A DNA stretch of 64,000 nucleotides from Massilia sp. Root351. GTDB lineage: Bacteria; Pseudomonadota; Gammaproteobacteria; Burkholderiales; Burkholderiaceae_D. Shown piece by piece: positions 26,311 through 33,329 of the stretch (its first letter is position 1; each line of letters opens with the position of its first letter). Made by a program: the position numbers and the translations under genes. Under the pieces are notes generated by a model. It ran no database searches and had not been told where the DNA came from. It saw only the letters and a list, made by a program, of their open reading frames with translations. The stretch is taken from contig NZ_LMDJ01000035.1 in assembly GCF_001425045.1 (NCBI RefSeq), positions 248,001 through 312,000 of the forward strand, given 5' to 3'.

Positions 26311-26316
26311 ATTCTA
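26311..26316 (-). promoter_or_regulatory. Candidate -10 box for the riboswitch operon
   Basis: TAGAAT on the minus strand lies 16 bases before the first conserved riboswitch element. The -35 hexamer is weak (TTTCAT-like). Confidence 0.4.
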
Positions 26317-26408
26317 CCGTATTGAGCTTGGTCATGAAACCTGTTCGTTGCGGTGGACGGGCGGCGCGGCCGGCGGTTAGTGTTGAATGTCACGGACAAA
26401 GGAAGCCC

Positions 26409-28016
26409 ATGGAACCGTCAGCTTATGGTGCGGCAAAACCGTCCGGCATGCCGCTAGCGCCGGCGGCCGACGCATTCGTCATCGCCAGCGTTGCCGTGCT
26501 CTCGGCAGCCGTGTTCCAGGCCTATTGGCTGCTGGAGGACGTGCTGCGCTGGTACCCGTCCACCACGCTGCCGGCGCTGATAGCCGTGGCGGCCGCCTGC
26601 CTCGCCGCCTCCGGCGTCAGCTACGCTTCCGTGCCGCGCCCGCTCGCCACGCTGATGCGCGGCGTGGGCATGGCGTGCGGCGTGTACAGCCTGCTGCTCT
26701 ACCCTTCGCTGCCCGCCGTCGCGCACGATTTCAAGGGCTGGAGCCAGTCCATTCTCAACCTGGCATGGCTGATGGCCGCAATGGCGGCGCTGCTGTCCAT
26801 GCGGCGCCCGGCCTGGCTGCTGTACTGCGGCTTCTACATTTACTGGATCAAGCACGCCGCCGGCTACATCACCGGCTTCTCCTTCCACACCCTGCTCGAC
26901 GTCAATCCGATGATACAGCTGCCGGTCTACCTGTCGTTGTCGGTGCTCACGCTGGAACTGGCGAAGCGGCGCTGGCCGGCGACCTGGCCCCGCATCGGCG
27001 GCAGCGCGCCTTACTGGACCATACTGTTCATCGCCATCGCCATGCAGGCGGCAAACTATTTCCATTCATCGCTGGCCAAGGGCGGCCTGGACGGCGGCGT
27101 GCTGGACTGGGCGCTCAATAACGAGAACCGCAACATCTACCACGTCGCGCTGCACAACAAGCAGCTGCTGTGGGGCGACTGGAGCGCGCTGACCGGCGCG
27201 GTGTCGGCGCTGCTGCAGGTGGCGGGACGGCCGTTCGCAATAGGCGTGTTCCTGATCCAGCTGGCGGCAATACTGGTGTTCGCCAACCGGCGCTTGCTGC
27301 TGGTGCTGTTTGCCTTGTTCGACCTGATGCACATCGGAATCTTTGTGCTGGTGGGCGCCAATTTCTGGACCTGGTTCATGGTGAACCTGTCCATCATCGC
27401 GGCGGTATCGCAACTGCCCCGCGACGCCTTCAACTGGCGGACCGGCGCGGCGGGCGCGCTCGCCATTCTGCTGTCGCCGCTGTTCGCCAACGTCGCCAAG
27501 CTGGGCTGGTATGACAGCCTGGCGGTCAACACAGTCCATTTCGACGTGGAACTGGCGGACGGCAAAACCGAGCGCATGCCGTCCACCGCGTTCGGCTTTT
27601 ACTCCTACCCGATCTCCCACATGAGCTTCGGCCTGCCACCCGGGAAATACCTGCCCACCGCGACCAACGGCGGCACGTTCTCGTCCGCCATCCGGCGCCA
27701 GTCCTACCGCTGCGCTTTCGCCAGCGCGGCCCCGGCCACCGGTGTTGTATGGGACGGTGCAAGCGTGTCCGCCTTCATCCGGGCTTACCATCGGCAGGTA
27801 TTGAACAAGGCGGGGGCCGGCGGGCGCTGGTCGAACACGGCCTACCCGCACCACTTCTGGAGCGCGCCATCGGTGGAGAAGGCGTTTGCCGGGGTGGACA
27901 TGCGCCGCGTGCGCGCCTACCGCATGGTGATCGACTCGGTGTGCCTGGACCCGGACACCGGCGCAGTGAAAAGAAAGGTCTACCGCAATGAATACCGAAT
28001 CGACCTTGCAGGCTGA
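26409..28016 (+). CDS. Polytopic membrane protein of unknown function, paired with a DCC-family protein
   Basis: The 535-residue protein has about ten hydrophobic segments over the first ~385 residues, then a soluble C-terminal part of about 150 residues (from NTVHFDVELADGKTER) with several tyrosines and histidines. AAAGGA lies 6 bases before the ATG at 26409; an upstream TTG would add 29 unlike residues. The last 29 bases overlap the DCC (DUF393) gene. Pairing with DCC proteins is common for HTTM (vitamin-K-carboxylase-like) membrane proteins, and the topology is similar, but I cannot confirm an HTTM signature. The function is unknown. Confidence 0.75.
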   Translation: MEPSAYGAAKPSGMPLAPAADAFVIASVAVLSAAVFQAYWLLEDVLRWYPSTTLPALIAVAAACLAASGVSYASVPRPLATLMRGVGMACGVYSLLLYPSLPAVAHDFKGWSQSILNLAWLMAAMAALLSMRRPAWLLYCGFYIYWIKHAAGYITGFSFHTLLDVNPMIQLPVYLSLSVLTLELAKRRWPATWPRIGGSAPYWTILFIAIAMQAANYFHSSLAKGGLDGGVLDWALNNENRNIYHVALHNKQLLWGDWSALTGAVSALLQVAGRPFAIGVFLIQLAAILVFANRRLLLVLFALFDLMHIGIFVLVGANFWTWFMVNLSIIAAVSQLPRDAFNWRTGAAGALAILLSPLFANVAKLGWYDSLAVNTVHFDVELADGKTERMPSTAFGFYSYPISHMSFGLPPGKYLPTATNGGTFSSAIRRQSYRCAFASAAPATGVVWDGASVSAFIRAYHRQVLNKAGAGGRWSNTAYPHHFWSAPSVEKAFAGVDMRRVRAYRMVIDSVCLDPDTGAVKRKVYRNEYRIDLAG

Positions 28017-28392
28017 GTTCCCCGGCGGCCTGGTGATCGTCTACGACGGCGAGTGCCCGTTCTGCTCCAACTACGTGCAGGTGCTGGCGCTGCGCGAGGC
28101 AGCCGGCCCGGTGCGACTGGTCGACGCCCGCAGCGACGCCGCGCTCGCCGCCCGGCTGCGGCGCGGCGGCTACGACCTGAACGAGGGCATGGTGGCCCTG
28201 TACGGCGGCGGCGTCTACTACGGCGCGGACTGCGTGCACCTGCTTGCGTTGTTGAGCACGTCCCCCGGCGTGTTCAACCGCGTCAACAGCGCGGTGTTCC
28301 GCTCGCGCACGCTGTCGCGCCTGCTCTATCCCGTGCTGCGCTGCGGCCGCAACCTCACCCTCAAACTGCTGGGACGCCGCAAGCTGCCCTAA
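27988..28392 (+). CDS. DCC-family (DUF393) thiol-disulfide oxidoreductase-like protein
   Basis: The 134-residue protein has the family signature VIVYDGECPFCSNYVQVLALRE (about 15-36), a thioredoxin-like strand followed by a CxxC (C23, C26 in CPFC), and the second half GMVALYGGGVYYGADCVHLLALLS. Proteins of this family often accompany polytopic membrane proteins. Here the start overlaps the preceding membrane protein gene by 29 bases, so they probably form one functional unit. Substrates are unknown. Confidence 0.85.
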   Translation: MNTESTLQAEFPGGLVIVYDGECPFCSNYVQVLALREAAGPVRLVDARSDAALAARLRRGGYDLNEGMVALYGGGVYYGADCVHLLALLSTSPGVFNRVNSAVFRSRTLSRLLYPVLRCGRNLTLKLLGRRKLP

Positions 28393-28490
28393 AGATTTTT
28401 CAAAAATATTTAAAATATCGCTTGCTATTACATAGCGCACGATATAAAGTAAGCACATCGGCGCTGCAAACACAGCGCGACGCAGCAAAA

Positions 28491-28526
28491 AGTAGGGCAC
28501 GATTTAATAGATAGCAATCTAACTTA
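28491..28526. promoter_or_regulatory. Promoter/operator element upstream of ohr (copy 1 of a shared element)
   Basis: AGTAGGGCAC followed by GATTTAATAGATAGCAATCT contains the perfect inverted repeat TAGAT-AGCA-ATCTA (28508-28521). The same element recurs at 29031 and, weaker, at 29415. A MarR-type (OhrR-like) repressor site is the obvious candidate for an ohr gene; no ohrR gene is in the window. Confidence 0.55.
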
Positions 28527-28547
28527 ACCCACAGCAAAGGAAACATC

Positions 28548-28973
28548 ATGTCGATCAAACAAGTCCTGTACCGCGCAACTTCCAAAGCAACCGGTGGCCG
28601 TGAAGGCCGTGCGGTCTCCTCCGACGGCGTGCTGGACGTCAAGCTGACCACCCCGAAAGAACTGGGCGGCGCAGGCGCAGTCGGCACCAACCCTGAACAA
28701 CTGTTCGCTGCCGGCTACTCGGCGTGCTTCCTGGGCGCCATGAAATTCGTCGGCGGCCGCGACAAGATCGCCGTGCCGGCGGACGTGTCGGTGGAAGGCA
28801 CCGTGGGAATCGGCGCCATCGAAACCGGCTTCGGCATCGAAGCGGAACTGAAAATCTCGCTGCCAGGCCTGGACCGCGAAACCGCTGAAAAGCTGGTCGC
28901 CGCAGCCCACATCGTCTGCCCGTACTCGAACGCCACCCGCGGCAACATCGACGTCACGCTGACCATCGTATAA
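28548..28973 (+). CDS. ohr: Organic hydroperoxide resistance protein Ohr
   Basis: Ohr is a lipoyl-dependent cysteine peroxidase that reduces organic hydroperoxides. The 141-residue protein has the peroxidatic C60 in GYSACFLGA, resolving C124 in VCPYSNATRGN, catalytic R18-E20 region (GGREGR) and E50. It therefore belongs to Ohr rather than OsmC. AGGAAA lies about 7 bases before the ATG. Its promoter element is shared with the two DUF4148 genes downstream. Confidence 0.95.
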   Translation: MSIKQVLYRATSKATGGREGRAVSSDGVLDVKLTTPKELGGAGAVGTNPEQLFAAGYSACFLGAMKFVGGRDKIAVPADVSVEGTVGIGAIETGFGIEAELKISLPGLDRETAEKLVAAAHIVCPYSNATRGNIDVTLTIV

Positions 28974-29030
28974 AGCAAGCCTTGCTGCTACCGCCAAGGC
29001 GGTGGCAGCGGCCTGGAAGGCGCTGAAATA

Positions 29031-29066
29031 AGTAGCGCACAATTAAATAGATACCAATTTAAACTT
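29031..29066. promoter_or_regulatory. Shared element, copy 2, upstream of the first DUF4148 gene
   Basis: AGTAGCGCAC followed by AATTAAATAGATACCAATTT aligns almost base for base with the ohr element. It contains TTAAAT (29043-29048) and ATTTAA (29057-29062) as a perfect inverted repeat with 8 bases between. Confidence 0.5.
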
Positions 29067-29078
29067 AGGAGAAATACC

Positions 29079-29390
29079 ATGAAAGCATCCATCCTGTCCG
29101 CCGCTGCCGCCATCCTGACCCTGAGCGCCGGCGCCTATGCCGCCGAACCCGTCAACAGCGGCGAAGGCTATCAGGGCTACACCAGCGCTGTGTCGTCGGT
29201 CTCGACCCGCACCCGCGCCGAAGTGAAAGCGGAAACCATTGCCGCCCTGCGCGACGGCCTGATCCTCAGCGGTGAGGCCTATCCGGGCACACTGACCGCC
29301 CCAGCCAAGGTACCGGGCAAAACCCGCCAGGAAGTGCGCGCTGAACTGGCCCTTGCCATCCAGACCGGCACCCTGCCACGTTACGAGTAA
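29079..29390 (+). CDS. DUF4148 exported protein (copy A)
   Basis: The 103-residue small protein has a signal peptide (1-21, ending AYAAE). Two repeats of the DUF4148 pattern follow: TRTRAEVKAETIAALRDG (about 43-60) and KTRQEVRAELALAIQTG (about 81-97). Genes of this kind are abundant in Burkholderiales and are usually of unknown function. TTAGGAG precedes the ATG by about 8 bases. A second, about 80% identical copy lies 70 bases downstream, indicating a recent tandem duplication. Confidence 0.9.
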   Translation: MKASILSAAAAILTLSAGAYAAEPVNSGEGYQGYTSAVSSVSTRTRAEVKAETIAALRDGLILSGEAYPGTLTAPAKVPGKTRQEVRAELALAIQTGTLPRYE

Positions 29391-29414
29391 GCCCGCATAG
29401 GCAGCGCAGCCAAT

Positions 29415-29450
29415 AAGTAGTTAGCGATTTAATCGAACACAATTAATTAG
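29415..29450. promoter_or_regulatory. Shared element, copy 3 (degenerate), upstream of the second DUF4148 gene
   Basis: AAGTAGTTAGCGATTTAAT, then CGAACA and CAATTAATTAGG, retains the AGTAG, GATTTAAT and CAAT blocks of the ohr element, but the inverted repeat is mostly lost. Confidence 0.35.
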
Positions 29451-29460
29451 GAGCATTATC

Positions 29461-29772
29461 ATGAAAGCATCTATCCTGTCCGCCGCCGCCGTCATCATCG
29501 CCCTGACCTCGAGCGCTTATGCAGCCGAACCCGTCAACAGCGGCGAAGGCTACCAGGGCTACACCAGCGACGTATCGTCCACCTCGACCCGCACCCGCGC
29601 CGAAGTGAAAGCCGAGACCATCGCCGCCCTGCGCGACGGCCTGATCCTGAGCGGCGAAACCTACCCCGCCAGCATCACCGCACCATCCCAGGCGCAGGGC
29701 AAGACCCGCCAGGAAGTGCGCGCCGAACTGGCCCAGGCGATCAAGGCCGGCACGCTGCCACGCTATGAGTAA
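29461..29772 (+). CDS. DUF4148 exported protein (copy B)
   Basis: The 103-residue paralog of the preceding gene has the same signal-peptide start (MKASILSAAA) and an identical central block (TRTRAEVKAETIAALRDGLI). Substitutions cluster in the signal peptide and in the linker between the two repeats. TTAGGAG lies before the ATG. The upstream region is a diverged copy of the one before copy A, so the duplication probably included the promoter. Confidence 0.9.
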   Translation: MKASILSAAAVIIALTSSAYAAEPVNSGEGYQGYTSDVSSTSTRTRAEVKAETIAALRDGLILSGETYPASITAPSQAQGKTRQEVRAELAQAIKAGTLPRYE

Positions 29773-29812
29773 AGCCCCTTACAATGGTTGCTTCTTTCCC
29801 GCAGAGGCAACC

Positions 29813-30265
29813 ATGATTGAGTGGCAATGGCTTGAGTTTGAACACATTCCGCGCGGCGACCTGTATGAAGTGCTGCGCCAGCGGCAAGAGGTCTTCGTGC
29901 TGGAACAGAAATGCCTGTATCCCGATATCGACGGATACGACCAGGCGGCGCATCATCTGATGGCCTGGCACGTCGTTGACGGCAAACGCCAGCTGGCAGC
30001 CTATCTGCGCTGCATCGCTCCCGGCGTGAAATTCCCTGAAATGTCTTTGGGCCGTGTCTTGACGGCGTCGTCCGCGCGCGGCAGCGGCATTGGCCGCCAG
30101 TTGCTGGAAGAAGGCATCCGCCGCGCAGAAGCGCTGCATCCCGGCCACCGCTTCCGCATCGGCGCCCAGCTCTACCTCGAAAAATTCTACGGCAGCTTCG
30201 GCTTCGCGCGCGCCAGCGAACCGTATGACGAAGACGGCATCATGCACATTGACATGCTGCGCTAG
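29813..30265 (+). CDS. ElaA-like GNAT N-acetyltransferase
   Basis: The 150-residue protein resembles E. coli ElaA: it begins MIEWQWLEFEHIPRGDLYEVLRQRQEVF and has VLEQKCLYPDIDGYD, SLGRVLTASSARGSGIGRQLLEEGI (the acetyl-CoA pyrophosphate loop R/Q-x-x-G-x-G/A) and FYGSFGF at the C-terminus. The start at 29813 matches the ElaA N-terminus and follows AGAGG; a further ATG at 29765 overlaps the DUF4148 stop and adds 16 unlike residues. The acceptor substrate is unknown. Confidence 0.88.
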   Translation: MIEWQWLEFEHIPRGDLYEVLRQRQEVFVLEQKCLYPDIDGYDQAAHHLMAWHVVDGKRQLAAYLRCIAPGVKFPEMSLGRVLTASSARGSGIGRQLLEEGIRRAEALHPGHRFRIGAQLYLEKFYGSFGFARASEPYDEDGIMHIDMLR

Positions 30266-30337
30266 CCACCGCCCCCCTACTGCGTTCAACTTGCGTTCAA
30301 CTTCTCATCACGTTCGCGTTACGTGAAATGACCCGCG

Positions 30338-31690
30338 TTAAAACGTGATGACGAAGCGCGCGCCGGCGCCTACCGGTTTGGCGTAGCGCACCATGCCGCC
30401 GTTGGCGTGCACCAGGTGGCGCACCATGGCCAGGCCGATGCCGCGCCCCTGCTTCTTGGTCGAGAAAAACGGCGTGAACACTTGCGCGGCCAGCTCCTGC
30501 GGCACGCCGGGGCCGTTGTCGGCCACTTCGATGCGCAACCGCCCACCACGGCTCAGGCGCGCGCTGACCTGCACTTGCGGCTGCGGCGTGGCGGCGGTGG
30601 CTTCGGCCGCGTTCTTCAGCAAATTGATCAGTGCCTGCTCCAGCTGGCCGGGGTCCATCATCACGTCCAGCGAGGCCGGTTCCACCGAAAAATCGGCGCG
30701 GCCGCCGCGCGCCAGCCACTGCGGCGCCATCAGCATGGACAGGCGCGCGAACAGCTCGCCCAGGTGCACGCGTTCAGGCTGCGCCTGCGGCACGCTGGAC
30801 AGGCTGCGGTAGCTGGCCACGAACTCCACCAGGCTGGCGGCGCGGCGCGCGATGGCGTCCAGCGCCGTGCCCAGGTCGCCGCTCACGTCCGGCGCCAGGT
30901 CGGCCCTGGCTTCCTCCAGCAGGTCGCAGGCGGTGCGCGACAGCGAGGCCACCGGGGTGAGCGAATTCATGATCTCGTGCGTGAGCACCTGCACCAGCTG
31001 GCGCCAGGCGTTCATCGCTTCGGCTTCCAGCTCGCTCTCGACCGGCATCAGCGCGGCCAGGCGCTGGCCGGCGCCTTGCAAGGTCAGCGCCGTGACGGCG
31101 GCCAGCGCGCGCTCGGTGCCGCGCTCCGATTCAAAGCTCACCAGCTCGCGGCGCTCGGCCGTTTGCGCGGCCAGCAGCTGCGCCAGCTGCGCCGGATCGC
31201 TGGCGCGGCCGGGGGCGAGCAGGCGCCGCGCGCTGGCGTTCAGTGGCGTCAGCGCGCCCGGTCCGTTCAGGTGGGCGATGGAGAACAGCGCGATCGGCGC
31301 ATGCTCCAGGCGCGCCTCCAGCGCCTGCGCCGCATCGAGCAGCGCGCGCCGGTCTGGCGTGAGTCCCCACGCGCCATCCGTGGCTGTGGCCGTGGCGTGG
31401 GCTGTGGCCGTGGCGTGGGCCGTAGCCGTGGCGTTGGCGTTGACCGTAGCCGGTGCCGATCCCGATGCCAACAGGAGAGAGAACGCCGGCGCTGCGCCTC
31501 GCGCCACCGGGGCGGCACGCAGGCGGCGGTGGAGCAGGCAGGCGGGGACAATGGCGGCGAGCCCGCACAGCACTTGCATGCGCGGCGAGCCGGCGTATCC
31601 GGCGGCGGCGTAGCTTAGCGCCATCAACGCGGCGGCGCTGCCGTAGCCGGCGGCCCAGCTGGCGAACTTGCCCGGCCGCTCAGATGCCAT
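30338..31690 (-). CDS. Sensor histidine kinase (NtrB-like) of the exporter system
   Basis: The 450-residue kinase has two hydrophobic segments near the N-terminus (about 13-32 and 38-54), then a low-complexity Ala/Thr/His linker (84-105) and a PAS-like region (about 110-215). The phospho-acceptor H238 lies in VLTHEIMNSLTPV, with N-box NLLKNAAEA, G1 DNGPGV and G2 GRGIGLAMV. The EIMNSLTP H-box is typical of NtrB/NtrY-type kinases that pair with sigma-54 activators. The ATG at 31690 overlaps the end of the response-regulator gene by 11 bases. Confidence 0.92.
   Translation of the reverse strand: MASERPGKFASWAAGYGSAAALMALSYAAAGYAGSPRMQVLCGLAAIVPACLLHRRLRAAPVARGAAPAFSLLLASGSAPATVNANATATAHATATAHATATATDGAWGLTPDRRALLDAAQALEARLEHAPIALFSIAHLNGPGALTPLNASARRLLAPGRASDPAQLAQLLAAQTAERRELVSFESERGTERALAAVTALTLQGAGQRLAALMPVESELEAEAMNAWRQLVQVLTHEIMNSLTPVASLSRTACDLLEEARADLAPDVSGDLGTALDAIARRAASLVEFVASYRSLSSVPQAQPERVHLGELFARLSMLMAPQWLARGGRADFSVEPASLDVMMDPGQLEQALINLLKNAAEATAATPQPQVQVSARLSRGGRLRIEVADNGPGVPQELAAQVFTPFFSTKKQGRGIGLAMVRHLVHANGGMVRYAKPVGAGARFVITF
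31376..31441 (-). repeat. In-frame ~18-base tandem repeat inside the kinase gene
   Basis: On the plus strand a GTGGCCGTGGCGTGGGCT-type unit of 18 bases is repeated about three times, encoding runs of Ala-Thr interrupted by His (HATATA units). It lies between the membrane part and the PAS-like region and is a likely site of length variation. Confidence 0.7.
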
Positions 31691-33101
31691 GCTTGCCCAG
31701 CTTGCGGTAGAGCGCGGCGCGGCTGACTCCCAGCATGCGGGCGGTGTGACTGATGTTGCCATTGGCGGCGGCCAGCGCGGCGGCGATGGCGTCGCGCTCA
31801 AGGGCGCTCAGGGTCAGGTCGTCGCCCGCAGCGGACGGTGCGGCGTCGAGGCGGATGGGGGCGTTGGCGATAGTGTTGCCGGGAGCGTTGGCGGGAGCGC
31901 TCGCGGCGATGCTGGCGGAGGCCGGGCCGGTGAGGCCGAAGTCGTCGGCCAGGTATTCGCTGTCGCGGCCCAGGATGACGGCGCGTTCGCAGGCGTGGCG
32001 CAGCGCGCGCACGTTGCCGGGCCAGGGGTGCGCAACCAGCCAGGCCAGCGCCGCGGCCGACAGCGCCCGCGCCGGACGCTGGTACTGGCGCTCATAGGCG
32101 TCCAGGTAGTGGCGCAGCAAGCCGGGGATGTCTTCGCTCCGTTCGCGCAGCGGCGGCACGCGGATGACGATGGTGTTGAGCCGGAACAGCAGGTCGGGCC
32201 GGAATTCGGCCGGGTCGAACAGCCGCACTTCATCCAGGTTGGTGGCGCTGATGATGCGCACGTCGATGGCTTCCGGCTTGTCTGCGCCGATCGGCGTCAC
32301 TTCGCGGCGCTCCAGCACCGTCAGCAGCTTGGCCTGCGCGGCCAGCGGCATATTGCCGATTTCGTCGAGGAACAGCGAGCCGCCGCGCGCGGCCTGGAAG
32401 CGCCCGGCGCGGTCGGCCTTGGCGTCGGTGAAGGAACCCTTGCGGTGGCCGAACAATTCGCTCTCGAAGGTGGATTCGGGCAAGGCGCCCATGTCCACCG
32501 CGAGGAAGGTGCCATCGGCGCGCTGCGAGGACAGGTGGATGGCGCGCGCCACCAGTTCTTTGCCGACGCCGTTTTCGCCCAGCACCATCACGTTGGCGCC
32601 GGTGGGGCCGACGCTGGCGATCATCGCTTTCACGCTGCGCATGGCGGGCGAGTCGCCCATCAGGGCGGCGCTGGCGTCGTCGGCGTTGCCGGCCGCAAGC
32701 CGCGCGGGCAACTCGGCGGCGCGGCGCGCCAGCGCGGCATCGACCGCGGCCACCAGGCGCGCGTTGTCCCATGGCTTGGTGATGAAGTCGCAGGCGCCGC
32801 GCTTCAGCGCTTCCACCGCCAGCGGCACGTCGGCATAGGCGGTGAGCGCGATCACGGCGCAGCGCTGCGCACGCAGCTTGTCCAGCAATGCCAGGCCTTC
32901 GGCGCCGTCGATGCGGCCGGGGGTGAAATTGAAATCGAGCAGGACCACGTCGGGCACGCCGCGCGCGAGGAAGGCCGGCAGCTGCGCCGGGTCGTTCAGG
33001 GTGGCGACGGTGCCGTAACGCCGCCGCAGCAGCATCTGCGCGGCACAGGCCACGTCGGTGTCGTCGTCGAGTATCAGGATGTGTGCTGTGGTGTCGGCCA
33101 T
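31680..33101 (-). CDS. Sigma-54-dependent response regulator (NtrC family)
   Basis: The 473-residue protein has a receiver domain with phospho-acceptor D56 (VVLLDFNF) and K108 (TKPW). The AAA+ domain has Walker A GENGVGKE (174-181), a GAFTGA loop reading GSFTDA (221-226) and Walker B GGSLFLDEIG. The C-terminal Fis-type helix-turn-helix is HTARMLGVSRAALYRKL. The loop keeps the sigma-54-contacting F and T. I chose ATG 33101 (MADTTAHILILDDD); one three codons upstream is possible. It diverges from the exporter operon, which has a sigma-54 promoter. Confidence 0.93.
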   Translation of the reverse strand: MADTTAHILILDDDTDVACAAQMLLRRRYGTVATLNDPAQLPAFLARGVPDVVLLDFNFTPGRIDGAEGLALLDKLRAQRCAVIALTAYADVPLAVEALKRGACDFITKPWDNARLVAAVDAALARRAAELPARLAAGNADDASAALMGDSPAMRSVKAMIASVGPTGANVMVLGENGVGKELVARAIHLSSQRADGTFLAVDMGALPESTFESELFGHRKGSFTDAKADRAGRFQAARGGSLFLDEIGNMPLAAQAKLLTVLERREVTPIGADKPEAIDVRIISATNLDEVRLFDPAEFRPDLLFRLNTIVIRVPPLRERSEDIPGLLRHYLDAYERQYQRPARALSAAALAWLVAHPWPGNVRALRHACERAVILGRDSEYLADDFGLTGPASASIAASAPANAPGNTIANAPIRLDAAPSAAGDDLTLSALERDAIAAALAAANGNISHTARMLGVSRAALYRKLGKHGI

Positions 33102-33185
33102 GTGGCGCATTCTAGCAGCCTGGATCGCCTTGCGGAGCAAGGCTTTCCGCGCATTTCGACGCATTTCCGCAACCCGGAAGCGCAC

Positions 33186-33225
33186 TGTCCGTTTCCGAAC
33201 ACCCGGCACTGTCCGCATGCGGACA
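33186..33225. promoter_or_regulatory. Two enhancer (UAS) palindromes for the sigma-54 activator
   Basis: TGTCCGCATGCGGACA (33210-33225) is a perfect 16-base palindrome, and TGTCCGTTTCCGAACA (33186-33201) is a near copy. Centres are 24 bases apart. They lie about 80-115 bases upstream of the predicted sigma-54 start site, a normal enhancer position for an NtrC-family dimer pair. Confidence 0.7.
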
Positions 33226-33277
33226 AGGGCCGGCCGCATGCGCCGCGAAACCGGGTGGATACGCCATTTTCGGCAGC

Positions 33278-33293
33278 TGGCACAGGCCTTGCA
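33278..33293 (+). promoter_or_regulatory. Sigma-54 (-24/-12) promoter of the exporter operon
   Basis: TGGCAC-AGGCC-TTGCA matches the sigma-54 consensus at every invariant base (GG at 33279-33280, GC at 33291-33292, correct 5-base spacer). Transcription would start near 33304, about 25 bases before the adaptor gene ATG. Confidence 0.85.
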
Positions 33294-33329
33294 AAGGCTC
33301 AGTCCATCGTCACCTGTTTGCGAAAAAAA

